DNA of 64,000 nt from Haloarcula rubra (GCF_019599465.1 NZ_RKLR01000012.1:33332-97331), one strand, 5' to 3'; shown: positions 7,732 to 17,047, counted from the first letter of the stretch. The notes: generated by a model not told the origin, from the sequence alone. Numbers and translations: made by a program.

Positions 7732-9519
7732 TCACTGTTGCTCCGAGGTGTAGAAGTCCCGGAGGACGTGGAATGCTTTCTTTTTGCGACCGTGCTGATC
7801 AACGACGCCCTTCCGGTTGTAACCGCGCTGGTATTCGTTCTGGCGCATCGGTGCTCGGAAGTCGAAGAGGATCCACGGAGATATGCCGGCCACTTGCTCT
7901 TTTGCTGCGACCGCTTCCGTCTGACCCCGGTAGATTGCAGCCTGATACTCCTCACTCCAGCGGTCGTCCTCTGTTCCGTGGTTGCCCCACTTGGCACCGC
8001 CGCCGGTCTCGGAGATAACGACCGGCGTCCCGTCGGGATCATCCTGGAAGTGCTGCATATCCTCGGAATCACCGTAGTACCATCCGAAGTACTCGTTGAT
8101 ACCAACCACGTCAAGGGCGTCCTCCAGCGGATCTTGGATGACAAGCCCGTCGTCGGTCTCGTCTACGAAACACGCCGCGGTCACGAGTCGCGTGTCGTCG
8201 AGATTCCGGACATAATCGGCCATCTCTGGGAGCACCTCATTTCGAGTTTCGTCATTGTGGTCGGTCTCGTTCGCGATTGACCAGAGCACGACCGATGCGC
8301 GGTTCCAGTCGCGCTGAATCAGCTCGCGGAGCTGTTGCCGGTACAGCTCCTGTATGTCCTCGTCGCCGAAGTTGATGTCCCAGTATGCGGGGACTTCCTC
8401 CCAGAGGAGAATGCCTTCCTCGTCCGCCGTCCGGGCCATCTCTTCGGTGTGGGGATAATGTGCCAGCCGTGCGAAGTTACAGCCCAGTTCGTTGATCCAC
8501 TGGAAGCGCGTCTGGACATCTTCTACGTCGAGCGCACGCCCCTTGCCAGCGACTTCCTCGTGGAGTGCTATACCGCGGAGCCACACCTCCTCGCCGTTGA
8601 CAAGGACATCGCTCCCTCGAACCTCAACCTCACGGAAGCCGACACGGTCGGTGACCGCGTCGTCGCCATACGTGAGTTCAATCTCGTACAGGCGTGGGTT
8701 ATCAGGACTCCACAGTGTCAGGTCGTCGCGGTCGAACGAGAGCTCCGCGCTGAGCCGTCCATCACTGTCGGACGTGAGCGATTCGTCGACATCAAGTTCT
8801 GGGAGGGAGATAGCGGCCTCAGCTCCCGTATCGGACCCGTCAAGCCAGGCATCGATATGGACATCGACTGCATCATCGCTGACGGTAGTCTCGACTTTGA
8901 AGTTTCGCAGGTACGTTTCCGGGACCGAAACGAGGTCGACCGATCGGTTGACACCACCGAAGTTGTACCAGTCGGTGCTCTCGTTCGGAATACCGTCCTC
9001 GTAGCGCTTGTTATCCATCCGAAGGACGATCACGTTCTCGCCGTCTTGGAGTTCGTCGGTGATTTCGAAGCTGAAGGGTGTGTAGCCTCCCTCGTGGTCT
9101 CCGAGGCGCTCGCCGTTGAGCCAAACTTCTGCCTTGTAGTTTACCGCACCGAATCGGAGGAACGTGCGGTCTTGTTCGTCGATCTCCTCTCGGTCGAACG
9201 TCCGCGCGAACCACACCCAGCCTTCGAAGTGACGGAACTCGGGCATTTCCTCGCCCCAGCTAGATGGGACATCCACCGAGTATCCGTCATAGATATTGAA
9301 GTCCGTGATGTCGTCGTTGCCCGACGCACTGGGCTCGTAGATCGATTCAAAGCTCAGCGCCGGCTGCCCGTCATCGTCAGGAAGTGCCGCAACGTCGTCG
9401 TCATCATCGTCGACGAAGTCGTCGAAGTAATCCCGGAACATCTCGTACTGATCGGGAATTGCCTGCCATTCGCCGTCAAGCGAGTAGCTATCTCGCGGAT
9501 ACTCTAACAGTTGCATCAA
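7732..9519 (-). CDS. uidA: Beta-glucuronidase, glycoside hydrolase family 2
   Basis: A 595-residue GH2 enzyme: sugar-binding domain (about 70-200), immunoglobulin-like domain (205-305) and TIM barrel (305-595). The acid/base is E418 in SIANETD and the nucleophile is E504 in VISETGGG. The N-x-K motif that recognises the uronic acid carboxylate is present as N568-R-K570 in GYNRKGVV, which argues for glucuronidase over galactosidase. GINEYFGWYYG also matches glucuronidases. There is no signal peptide, so the enzyme should act in the cytoplasm on glucuronides brought in by the ABC importer encoded just upstream. Unusual is an Asp-rich stretch at residues 32-50 inserted in the N-terminal domain. 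ATG codons at 9519 and 9516 are both possible starts; a TATA box at 9541-9550 fits either. Confidence 0.9.
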   Translation of the reverse strand: MMQLLEYPRDSYSLDGEWQAIPDQYEMFRDYFDDFVDDDDDDVAALPDDDGQPALSFESIYEPSASGNDDITDFNIYDGYSVDVPSSWGEEMPEFRHFEGWVWFARTFDREEIDEQDRTFLRFGAVNYKAEVWLNGERLGDHEGGYTPFSFEITDELQDGENVIVLRMDNKRYEDGIPNESTDWYNFGGVNRSVDLVSVPETYLRNFKVETTVSDDAVDVHIDAWLDGSDTGAEAAISLPELDVDESLTSDSDGRLSAELSFDRDDLTLWSPDNPRLYEIELTYGDDAVTDRVGFREVEVRGSDVLVNGEEVWLRGIALHEEVAGKGRALDVEDVQTRFQWINELGCNFARLAHYPHTEEMARTADEEGILLWEEVPAYWDINFGDEDIQELYRQQLRELIQRDWNRASVVLWSIANETDHNDETRNEVLPEMADYVRNLDDTRLVTAACFVDETDDGLVIQDPLEDALDVVGINEYFGWYYGDSEDMQHFQDDPDGTPVVISETGGGAKWGNHGTEDDRWSEEYQAAIYRGQTEAVAAKEQVAGISPWILFDFRAPMRQNEYQRGYNRKGVVDQHGRKKKAFHVLRDFYTSEQQ

Positions 9520-9527
9520 TTATAGAC

Positions 9528-9567
9528 GACGGGTCAACCGCATAAAAAAGTTCTGTGACGGGTCAAC
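9528..9567 (-). promoter_or_regulatory. Glucuronidase promoter with two direct repeats flanking the TATA box
   Basis: The 11-base word GACGGGTCAAC (plus-strand reading) occurs exactly twice, at 9528-9538 and 9557-9567. It flanks a TATA box (CTTTTTTATG on the minus strand, 9541-9550) that is about 26 bases before the glucuronidase start. Two identical copies either side of a TATA box look like operator half-sites, one over the transcript start side and one over the BRE side. The regulator is unknown; the IclR protein at 17815 is a candidate. I did not see the same word in the other uronate promoters. Confidence 0.5.
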
Positions 9568-9661
9568 ACTCCACGCCTCGCGTAAATTTAGGCGTCGATC
9601 GTCGTCTGCAGATCGTCTAATCTGCGACGTCAATACCCAATGCTGCGCTGACGGCCGGTCG

Positions 9662-10837
9662 TTAGTTTGAGACCTGTTCGACTCGTGGTTCGAGACCGTG
9701 GACAAGCGCATCGCCAGTCGCGTTGTCGAAGAGATGGATTTGAGCACGGTCAAGCGCGATGTCTACTGTCTCTCCGGTCTCGATGTCGACAGTCGGCTCG
9801 ACGGTCATCAGCAACTGGTCTGTCTGAGTGTCGGTTTGGTCTCCCTCGTCGAGATCCGTCTCGAAGGCCACGTCCGCTCCCTCGGGACGCAAATAAACGA
9901 CGAGTTCGTCGCCCATTGGCTGGACGACGTCGACCTCCATCGTAATCACGTCCGTCGCGGTGGCCGTGGTGCGGTGGGAATCGAGGTAGACATCCTCCGG
10001 ACGAACACCGAGGACAACATCATCACCGTCGTTAGCGCCGACAGACGGTGGAATGTCGATATCCATGTCGAGGTCTGGGGCGACGAACGAACCACCGTTT
10101 ATCTGACCGTTGATGAACCGCATGCTGGGCGAGCCAACGAAGCCTGCGACGAACAGGTTTGCTGGCTCGTTGTAACACTCGAGCGGCGGTGCGAACTGCT
10201 GGAGTTGTCCGTCGTTGATGATGGCGATGCGGTCGGACATCGTCATCGCCTCCGCCTGATCGTGTGTGACGTACACCGTGGTCACGTCCAGTTCCTGCTG
10301 GAGCCGCTGGAGTTCCGTCCGCATGTGAACCCGAAGCTTCGCGTCGAGGTTCGCTAACGGTTCGTCCATCAGGAACACCTCCGGATCCATGACGATCGCT
10401 CGGCCGATAGCGACGCGCTGGCGCTGCCCGCCCGACAGTTCGTCGGGCATCCGGTCGAGCATCCCGTTTATCTGTAAGATATCGGCAGCCTGGTCGACGC
10501 GTTTGTCGATCTCCGAGTGCTTGTAGTTCTTCAGTCGGAGGCCGAAGGTCAGGTTCTCCCGGACGGTCATATGAGGGAACAGCGCGATGTTCTGAAACAC
10601 CATCGCGATGTCCCGGTCCTTCGGGGGCTTGTTCGTCACGTCCGTCCCGGCGATCTCGATGAGACCACTGGTCGGTTTGGTCAGCCCAGACACCGTCTCG
10701 AGTGTCGTCGACTTCCCACAGCCCGATGGGCCGATGAGCGAGATGAACTCGCCGTCTTTGATGTCTAAGTTCATGTCGTCGACCGCGACGACGTCGCTGT
10801 ACCGCTTCGTTACACCGTCGAGTTTGAGGTGAGTCAT
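9662..10837 (-). CDS. Sugar ABC transporter ATP-binding protein (MalK/UgpC type)
   Basis: A 391-residue ABC ATPase powering the importer encoded by the next three upstream genes. Walker A is GPSGCGKST (residues 36-44), the signature is LSGGQRQRVAIGRA (about 134-147) and Walker B is VFLMDEPLANLDAK, followed by the H-loop VYVTHDQAEAMT. The C-terminal 150 residues form the MalK-type regulatory (TOBE/OB) region with LGVRPEDVYL. This is the CUT1 carbohydrate class, in which one ATPase serves two permeases. It is the fourth gene of a minus-strand run: binding protein, permease, permease, ATPase. Beta-glucuronidase lies 142 bases downstream with its own promoter. The substrate is inferred from context as a glucuronide or oligosaccharide containing glucuronate. 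Confidence 0.88.
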   Translation of the reverse strand: MTHLKLDGVTKRYSDVVAVDDMNLDIKDGEFISLIGPSGCGKSTTLETVSGLTKPTSGLIEIAGTDVTNKPPKDRDIAMVFQNIALFPHMTVRENLTFGLRLKNYKHSEIDKRVDQAADILQINGMLDRMPDELSGGQRQRVAIGRAIVMDPEVFLMDEPLANLDAKLRVHMRTELQRLQQELDVTTVYVTHDQAEAMTMSDRIAIINDGQLQQFAPPLECYNEPANLFVAGFVGSPSMRFINGQINGGSFVAPDLDMDIDIPPSVGANDGDDVVLGVRPEDVYLDSHRTTATATDVITMEVDVVQPMGDELVVYLRPEGADVAFETDLDEGDQTDTQTDQLLMTVEPTVDIETGETVDIALDRAQIHLFDNATGDALVHGLEPRVEQVSN

Positions 10838-10874
10838 GGTCTGTCTGGATGTTGGTGGTAATTGTGTGCCAAGG

Positions 10875-11783
10875 CTATCCCTTGATAGAGCCGGACGTGA
10901 GCCCGCTCACTATCTTCCGTTGTGCGAGCAGGACGATGAGCGCGACGGGCACGACGCCGATGAGGCTTGCGGCCGCCATCAGGTCGTACCTGACGGAGAC
11001 CTCGGTCTGATAGCGCAACAGCCCCCAGACGATGGGCGACCAGTTCTGGGGAGAGCCGGTCGTCATCAGCTGGGAGAAAAAGAACTCGTTGTAGGCCGTG
11101 ATGAACGTGAGGATACCTGCAGTGACGAATCCCGGCGCGGAGAGCGGCGCGATGATACGGTAGAGCGCGCCGATTCGAGTCGTGCCAGTTACTCGGGCAG
11201 CGTCTTCGAGCCCGTCGGGAATCTGGCTATAGAACGTCGTCAGGAGGAGGATGGCGAACGGTAGAGAAAGCGCCGTCAGTGGAAGTCCGACGGCCGCCGG
11301 TGAGTTGAACAAGTTCGGACTGCTAACTCCCAGCACGGTCACGTTCCCCGTCAGGAGTTTGAATAGCCCGACGATGAACGTCGCGCCGGGGAAATACGAG
11401 ATAGAGATGAGCAAGAGGAACAGCGGCCGCTTCCCCCGGAACTCCATTCGCCCGAACGTGTATCCCGCGAGGCTCGCGAACACCAGCACGAACGCCGTCA
11501 CGCCCGTCGCGATGATGAGACTGTTACGCATATAGAGGTGGAACGGAACCGCCTGAAACGCGCCGATGAACGACGTTGGGTCGAAGCCCGCTGGCAGCAG
11601 GCCGGCACTCGTCGTTTCACCTGGTGACGAGAGCGCCAGCATCAGCAGGTAGTAGAAGGGGAACAGCGAGATGAGCAGGATAAGGAGCGTCGTCCCATAG
11701 AACGTGTACCGGAAGAGTGGGCTGGAGTCGTCGTCGAGATCGACCGCGAACAACCGGTCTGAGAGCGAGGAGTCGGGCGCCAT
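10875..11783 (-). CDS. Sugar ABC transporter permease (MalG type)
   Basis: An inner permease subunit of 302 residues with six hydrophobic helices. The EAA loop that contacts the ATPase is present near the C-terminal half (DGLEDAARVTGTTRIGALYR, about residues 195-214), and the terminal GSIKG is typical of MalG-like CUT1 permeases. The ATG at 11783 (MAPDSSLS) is preferred because it lies one base after the stop of the preceding permease. The in-frame ATG at 11801 would overlap that gene. It works with the permease at 11785-12777 to form the membrane channel. Substrate is inferred from the adjacent glucuronidase and uronate genes. Confidence 0.85.
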   Translation of the reverse strand: MAPDSSLSDRLFAVDLDDDSSPLFRYTFYGTTLLILLISLFPFYYLLMLALSSPGETTSAGLLPAGFDPTSFIGAFQAVPFHLYMRNSLIIATGVTAFVLVFASLAGYTFGRMEFRGKRPLFLLLISISYFPGATFIVGLFKLLTGNVTVLGVSSPNLFNSPAAVGLPLTALSLPFAILLLTTFYSQIPDGLEDAARVTGTTRIGALYRIIAPLSAPGFVTAGILTFITAYNEFFFSQLMTTGSPQNWSPIVWGLLRYQTEVSVRYDLMAAASLIGVVPVALIVLLAQRKIVSGLTSGSIKG

Positions 11784-11784
11784 C

Positions 11785-12777
11785 TCAGATACCCCCCGCA
11801 CGCGAACGGCTGAGGACCACGAGGTAGATCATCGAGACCGAGCCTATCAACAACGCCGTGAGGAACGCGAGTGCCGATGCGGTCCCGTAGAGGCTCCCGT
11901 TGAACGTCCCGACGACGGCACACGTGATCGACGGCATCGTACTACAGTTGGCGATAGCGTCGATCTGCCCGTAGACGCGCATCGATCCGATAGAGGTCAG
12001 GAGCATCGCGACCATCAACGTCGGTATCGCCTGCGGGAGCGTGATCATGCGGAACTGTTGCCATCGTGAGGCCCCGGCAACCTTCGCAACGTCGTAGAGG
12101 TGCTCGTCGATGCTTTGGAGTCCCGCGAGCACGATCAGTGCGACGTATGCCGAGCGTTTCCAGATGGCTGCCAGCGTCACGATTCCGACTGTCGAAGCGC
12201 TGTTGCTGAGCGGTCGCGCCCCGACGAGGCCGATATCGTGGAGGATCCGGGTCCCGAACCCACCGGGGATGAACATGAGGTAGAAGATCATCCCCTGGAT
12301 GACGATTGGGACAGCCCAGGGAATCAGTACCGCGGTCCGCACGATGGAGCGGCCTCGGAACGTCTTGTTGAGAACTAGGGCCTGCACGAAGCCAAGCGCG
12401 GTAATCAGCACGACACTCACCGCCGTGTAGATCATCGTCGTTGGCAGAATGCTCTGGAACGGGTTGCTCAAGTCGAAGAACGGACGGATGAGTATCGCTC
12501 CGCGCTGCCCAGTCACGATTTCAACGTAGTTCTGGAGGCCGACGAACGCACCGGTGAACTGACTGAAGCTGTCCGCGTACATCGATGTCCGGAGTGTAAA
12601 GAGGATCGGCCACAGCGCGATAGCCGTGAATATCACTAGCGTCGGCGCGAGCACCAAATACGCGAACTTGGTCTCCGAGAGGTTCTCGACCCAGTTGTTC
12701 ACGTAGGCACCGCTCCGTCGGAGACTGTTCGGAACTATCGACGCCTTTTGCGTTGCTGTCCGGTTACTACTGGCCAT
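11785..12777 (-). CDS. Sugar ABC transporter permease (MalF/UgpA type)
   Basis: A 330-residue permease with a long cytoplasmic N-terminal part and six or more hydrophobic helices. The EAA loop is DEHLYDVAKVAGASRWQQFR (around residues 223-242), followed by TLPQAIPTLMVAML. That places it in the CUT1 permease family as the partner of the MalG-type subunit immediately downstream. Its start overlaps the end of the binding-protein gene by 11 bases, a sign of translational coupling in one operon. Together the four genes make a complete binding-protein-dependent importer. Confidence 0.85.
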   Translation of the reverse strand: MASSNRTATQKASIVPNSLRRSGAYVNNWVENLSETKFAYLVLAPTLVIFTAIALWPILFTLRTSMYADSFSQFTGAFVGLQNYVEIVTGQRGAILIRPFFDLSNPFQSILPTTMIYTAVSVVLITALGFVQALVLNKTFRGRSIVRTAVLIPWAVPIVIQGMIFYLMFIPGGFGTRILHDIGLVGARPLSNSASTVGIVTLAAIWKRSAYVALIVLAGLQSIDEHLYDVAKVAGASRWQQFRMITLPQAIPTLMVAMLLTSIGSMRVYGQIDAIANCSTMPSITCAVVGTFNGSLYGTASALAFLTALLIGSVSMIYLVVLSRSRAGGI

Positions 12778-14269
12778 AGCTGTCCTCGATCTGCGCTAAC
12801 TGTTCCTTGGCATCGGCCATCCCCTTCTTGGGAGCCTTGCTTTGGGAGACTACGTTGTGGACTTCTTGGGAGATGACCTTCGACTCCTGGAAGTAGATGG
12901 GTGTGACCGGGCGGGGCATCGCGTTGTCAGCCATCACCGAGAACGTATCCATGTACTGGCCGAAGAGCGAGTGGTTCTTCACCGCCTCGGACTGCAGGAG
13001 TTTCGGCTTCGCTGGCAGATAGCCCGACAGATTGAACCACTTGACAAGGAAGTCGTCCTTCATCACCGTTTGCAGCACTTCGAGCGCCGCGTCCTGCTTG
13101 TTGGAATTCGGATTGACCGAGAGGTTGTAGCCAGCCAGTGGTGACATCGTCCCACCGACACCCTCGTACGTTGAGTCTGACTGTTGAATCCCATACGGCT
13201 TCGGCATGAGACCGAGTTTCTCGTTCACGGCGTCGCCGAAGTTGTCTCCCGAAGATGCGAGCTTGGCGAACGCGGGGTTGCCGACAGTATAGGCGAACGA
13301 ATTTCCGTTGAGGAAGGCATCGAGGTCTTTGGTGTATCGCCACCCGAGCACGTCAGATGGGACGATGCCACCGACGAACGAATCGTTGTCCAGCGAGTGC
13401 TGGTCCTCGTGCCCCCACATGAACGTCCGAAGCATCCGGAGTGCGCTGAGAACCTGTTCTTCGTCGATAGTGATCGGCCGGTCGCCGACGGGTCCGAACA
13501 GATGCTCTCGACCGCCGAAGTACGCACCACCCCACTGTGACATGATGGAGTTGAACGTACAACATGTGATGGTTTGTGAAAGCTCGAAGGGCATCGTGAG
13601 CCCATACTGGAGCCCCTGCTGCTCCTGGATATCGGCGGCGATCTGGGAGAACTCTTCCCACGATTTTGGTTCCGTACCCCAGTTCTCAGCATCGGGGTCG
13701 TACCCGGCCTCCCGAGCAAGGTCGCGCCGGTACCACATCCCTCGAACGTCCATGATGAGAGGGACCCCGAAGATGTTCCCGTTTCGGCCACGGCTCGAAT
13801 CGATGCTCTCGGCGTTGTACTCGTTCTCGAGGGTCTGGACGTGTTCAGCGGGGAGTGCATCACTGAGGTTCAATAACTGTCCGCGGCGGATGAACGGGAT
13901 CGACCACCCGACGTCCATAGTCAGGATGTCCGGACTGCTCCGACCGGCGTTGAGCCACTGTCGGTACTGCTCTTCCAGCGTTCCGGGTGACTTGGTACTG
14001 ACCTCGATATTGATGTCCTCCGAGAGCCCCGCCTCGTGGAGCGCTGGCTCGAACTGTTCTATGGCCTGCTTTGGCGTCCGAGCTATCAAGTTCATCGATA
14101 CTGTCGTCGACCCGGTTGAACCGCCACTGCCTCCCCCGGTCGTGTTTGATCCACTACCACCGTCGCCCGAACACCCAGCAATCGAGGCGCCAATGCCTGT
14201 CGTACCAACTGCTCGAATAAACCGTCGCCTGTGTACACCACTATCGTCGGACATGTTACGACCAGACAT
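12767..14269 (-). CDS. Sugar ABC transporter substrate-binding lipoprotein (Tat-exported)
   Basis: A 500-residue extracellular solute-binding protein (family 1). The N-terminus has a twin-arginine motif, RRRF at residues 14-17, a hydrophobic stretch and a lipobox ending SIAGC with Cys33. It should be exported folded by Tat and anchored by a lipid. A Gly/Ser/Thr linker (about 35-58) follows, as is usual in haloarchaea. The mature domain shows family features such as DILTMDVGWSIPFIRRGQL and GVPLIMDVRGMWYRRDL. It is the first gene of the importer operon. An AT-rich promoter region with TATTAATATT lies at about 14278-14292. The ligand is unknown; gene context points to glucuronides. Confidence 0.88.
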   Translation of the reverse strand: MSGRNMSDDSGVHRRRFIRAVGTTGIGASIAGCSGDGGSGSNTTGGGSGGSTGSTTVSMNLIARTPKQAIEQFEPALHEAGLSEDINIEVSTKSPGTLEEQYRQWLNAGRSSPDILTMDVGWSIPFIRRGQLLNLSDALPAEHVQTLENEYNAESIDSSRGRNGNIFGVPLIMDVRGMWYRRDLAREAGYDPDAENWGTEPKSWEEFSQIAADIQEQQGLQYGLTMPFELSQTITCCTFNSIMSQWGGAYFGGREHLFGPVGDRPITIDEEQVLSALRMLRTFMWGHEDQHSLDNDSFVGGIVPSDVLGWRYTKDLDAFLNGNSFAYTVGNPAFAKLASSGDNFGDAVNEKLGLMPKPYGIQQSDSTYEGVGGTMSPLAGYNLSVNPNSNKQDAALEVLQTVMKDDFLVKWFNLSGYLPAKPKLLQSEAVKNHSLFGQYMDTFSVMADNAMPRPVTPIYFQESKVISQEVHNVVSQSKAPKKGMADAKEQLAQIEDSYGQ

Positions 14270-14714
14270 ACATATACTATAATATTAATAGTTTTTGGCC
14301 CATGCAATTTCTGATCATGCTTGAAAGACACAACCATACCACTAAAATGTAGTCTTAGATCGACTACCGACTGAGAAGGGGCATCGGCTGCTGGATGTCT
14401 CAACTCAGAGCTTTCTGCCATCCCTCTAGCTACCCAAGCGCCCGGCGTGTCAGGCTCGTCCATTGCGATACCGCCAATCGTCCGAGGTCCACCCGCCGTC
14501 TGCATGGCGCACCTCATCGGTGACGAAGGTATCCTCACGGGCGAAGAAGAGAGCACAATTCGCCATACCTGCGACGGAGTTGCACTACGCTATCGTTGAC
14601 CGTCGCTTGATGTCTTAGTCGGTGAAGCCCGCGGATTCTTGTGTTTCGTCGTGATATCGGTGTAGGTGAAGTGGAGACCAGCGCGGCCAACCACAGCGTC
14701 CAAAACCGATCGCC
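14270..14714. other. Intergenic region between uxuB and the importer operon
   Basis: About 445 bases lie between the end of the reductase gene and the start of the binding-protein gene, both on the minus strand. The end near 14270-14300 is AT-rich and should hold the importer promoter. A 154-codon minus-strand frame crosses it but lacks protein-like composition and overlaps the start of the binding-protein gene, so I do not call it. Confidence 0.5.
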
Positions 14715-15539
14715 TCAGACGCCGCTGAACGCGGAGAATCCGCCGTCGATCGGAATCACTGTCCCGGTGATGAACTCAGAACCGGGTGCAATCAGCCACA
14801 GAATGGTCGTCGAGAGGTCCTCCGGATCGCCGAATCGGCCTTGCGGAGTATGGTCGATGATAGACTGTCCGCGATCCGTGAACTCCCCGGTTTCCTCGTC
14901 GATCAACAGATAACGGTTCTGTTCGGTGAGGAAGAACCCCGGCGCAATCGCGTTCACGCGGATATCTGGGGAATACTCCTGTGCCATGTGGACGGCCAAC
15001 CATTCCGTGAAGTTCGAGACGGCGGCCTTCGCGCCTGAATACCCGGGAATCTTGGTTAAAGGTGTGAACGCGTTCATCGACGAAACGTTCAGGATCGTTC
15101 CCTTCCCCCGATCGGCCATGTACTTGCCGAAGGCCTGCGACGCGAGAATCGTTCCCACGAAGTTGATGTTAACGACACTTTCGAGGCCCTCCTTCGACAG
15201 ATCGAAGAAGGACGTGTCTGCCCCCGTCGTTGCGTCGGGATGATTCCCGCCGGCGGCGTTGACGAGAACGTCGATGCGCCCGAATTCGTCGACGACCGTC
15301 TCAGCGGCCGCATCCAGTTCAGCGCGGTCGAGCACCGACGCCGGAATAGTGATGGCATCGATCCCCCGTTCCGCAAGTTCGGCTCGTGTCTCCTCAAGTC
15401 CCTCTTCCCCGCGGGCGAGGAGTGCGACCTTGCCGCCGTTCTCACCGATCGCTTTTGCCATTTCGGAGCCCAAGACGCCCGATCCACCGGTTATCACGCA
15501 GACTTTGCCGTCGATATCGAAATCGTTTGGAACAGTCAT
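14715..15539 (-). CDS. uxuB: Fructuronate reductase / D-mannonate oxidoreductase, SDR type (UxuB)
   Basis: A 274-residue short-chain dehydrogenase reducing D-fructuronate to D-mannonate, between UxaC and UxuA. The nucleotide-binding motif is TGGSGVLGSE (residues 17-26), the NAG equivalent is VNAAGG (93-98) and the catalytic triad is S153/S154, Y167 and K171 in YSGAK. Segments NINFVGTILASQAFGKYM, NVSSMNAFTPLTKIPGYS and the end IDGGFSAFSGV are very characteristic of the SDR-type mannonate oxidoreductase found in Bacillus, which is unrelated to the long-chain UxuB of E. coli. It lies downstream of uxaC on the same strand with a 140-base gap, supporting a hexuronate role. Confidence 0.87.
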   Translation of the reverse strand: MTVPNDFDIDGKVCVITGGSGVLGSEMAKAIGENGGKVALLARGEEGLEETRAELAERGIDAITIPASVLDRAELDAAAETVVDEFGRIDVLVNAAGGNHPDATTGADTSFFDLSKEGLESVVNINFVGTILASQAFGKYMADRGKGTILNVSSMNAFTPLTKIPGYSGAKAAVSNFTEWLAVHMAQEYSPDIRVNAIAPGFFLTEQNRYLLIDEETGEFTDRGQSIIDHTPQGRFGDPEDLSTTILWLIAPGSEFITGTVIPIDGGFSAFSGV

Positions 15540-15679
15540 CGTGGTCTACAACCCAGATCGTAGCGGAGGTGTATGTATGTTCGTGTTTTTGGCGAACGTG
15601 GACGAGCCGAGGACAAATCTGTCGACCCGATCTTCCGGGGCAGATTATGCCGACCGGCCTGTCAGTACACTCGTCTACA

Positions 15680-17047
15680 CTACTCGAATCCGTAGAGAGA
15701 CTTAGGTCGATCGTAGGCCAGGTGAGTCGCGAGATTCTCGGCATGAGCCATCGGTATTTGCCCTCGATCGACCAAGTCGCCAAGCATGTTCGCCAACGAA
15801 CGGCGGAACATCTCGAAACGGGAACTGAACGACATCAGCTTCCGGGAATCACTCACCATCCCAGCATGATTCGCGAGCAGGTCGACGCTGGCGACCTGAC
15901 GCAATTGCTCGTCTATTCCATACGGACTGTCATTGAACCACCACGCAGGACCGACGCTGACGTTCGGGAACGCCCGCGACAGTGTCGTGATGGACGGATA
16001 GTGTGTCGGGTCGACAGTGTAGAGGACAATATCCATTTCATTGTCGAACGTGTTCAGGAAATACCGGAGGTTATCTGTCAACTCGATCGACTGCGTCGAA
16101 ACATCCCCACCCGCGTCGGCGCCGACAGTCTCGTAGAGGGAGTCACGGTAGTCGCGGACAGGCCCGATATGAAGCTGCATGACCCAGTCTTTCTCGGCAT
16201 TGAGCTTCCCTACCTCTTCGAGCAAGAACGCCTGAAGGTCACGAACACCCGTTTCCGTCAGGTTCTGTCCGTCGATGGCCCGTTGATAGAGGGTTCGCGC
16301 ACGCTCTCGACTGACCGGTCTGGAGACTGGTTCGGTCAGACTGAGGTCGCTAGCCCGACAGCCGTGTTCAGCGAAGTAGTCGTGTGTCTGAGCCATGGCA
16401 TCCAGGAACCCCGATAGCGTCTCGGTCCGAATTCCGGTTGCCGACTCAAGTTCTTCGACGAACCCATACCACGATCCATTGTCAACCTGGAACGCTCGGT
16501 CAATGCGCCACGTCGGACACACGTTAAGCCCGTCAATGTCGTCGGCAGCACGTTCGTGCTCCGAGAGCGAAGAAGTCGGGTCGTCCGTCGTACAGAGAAC
16601 TTCGACATCCATGGCATCGAGAAGTTCTTGAGGACGCATGTCACGGGTGGATAACTGTGCCTCTGTCTCGCGCCAGATCTCTTCAGCAGTCTCTGATGAT
16701 ATCGGCTTCTCGATACCAAACTGCCGTTGCAAATCGAGATGTATCCACTCGTAAGTCGGATTGCCCGCAAGTTCTGGGAAGACCTCCGCCAGTGCCATCC
16801 ACTTTTCCTTGTTCGAGGCGTCGCCGGTTATCTTGTGCTCCGGAACACCTCGTTTTCGCATCATCGACCATACGTAGTGGTCTGTCGCTCCTTCTACCTC
16901 CCAGATATCGTTCCAGCCGTCATTGGCTACGATTTCGTTGAGGTCAGCGTGACTGTGCGGGTCAACTATCGGAAGATCTCTGATACTGTCGTACAGTTCA
17001 ACAGCTTTCCCCGACTCAAGGAGGTAACTGTCATCAACGAAGCCCAT
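15680..17047 (-). CDS. uxaC: Glucuronate isomerase UxaC
   Basis: An enzyme of 455 residues from this start. It isomerises D-glucuronate to D-fructuronate (and galacturonate to tagaturonate) in the amidohydrolase fold. Residues H31 and H33 in DPHSHADL are the N-terminal metal-site histidines. DGWNDIWEVEGATDHYVWSM, MRKRGVPEHKITGDAS and the C-terminal GPAWWFNDSPYGIDEQLRQV are typical of UxaC. Three in-frame ATGs exist, at 17119, 17068 and 17047. I chose 17047 because a strong TATA box (17069-17078) lies 26 bases before it, predicting a leaderless transcript; the box would touch the 17068 ATG. The gene heads the minus-strand set uxaC, uxuB, importer, glucuronidase. Confidence 0.88.
   Translation of the reverse strand: MGFVDDSYLLESGKAVELYDSIRDLPIVDPHSHADLNEIVANDGWNDIWEVEGATDHYVWSMMRKRGVPEHKITGDASNKEKWMALAEVFPELAGNPTYEWIHLDLQRQFGIEKPISSETAEEIWRETEAQLSTRDMRPQELLDAMDVEVLCTTDDPTSSLSEHERAADDIDGLNVCPTWRIDRAFQVDNGSWYGFVEELESATGIRTETLSGFLDAMAQTHDYFAEHGCRASDLSLTEPVSRPVSRERARTLYQRAIDGQNLTETGVRDLQAFLLEEVGKLNAEKDWVMQLHIGPVRDYRDSLYETVGADAGGDVSTQSIELTDNLRYFLNTFDNEMDIVLYTVDPTHYPSITTLSRAFPNVSVGPAWWFNDSPYGIDEQLRQVASVDLLANHAGMVSDSRKLMSFSSRFEMFRRSLANMLGDLVDRGQIPMAHAENLATHLAYDRPKSLYGFE

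Noticed and set aside
8335..9507. Long plus-strand frame (390 codons) opposite the beta-glucuronidase gene
   Set aside because: It is antisense to a gene with complete GH2 motifs and has no family features; long antisense frames are common in GC-rich DNA.
13308..14282. Plus-strand frame of 324 codons opposite the sugar-binding protein
   Set aside because: Antisense shadow, Ser/Pro-rich, includes the reverse of the Tat signal region.
14092..14556. 154-codon minus-strand frame upstream of the sugar-binding protein
   Set aside because: Overlaps its signal peptide in another frame and covers the promoter region.
15386..16417. Plus-strand frame of 343 codons across uxuB and uxaC
   Set aside because: Antisense shadow; both minus-strand genes have catalytic motifs.
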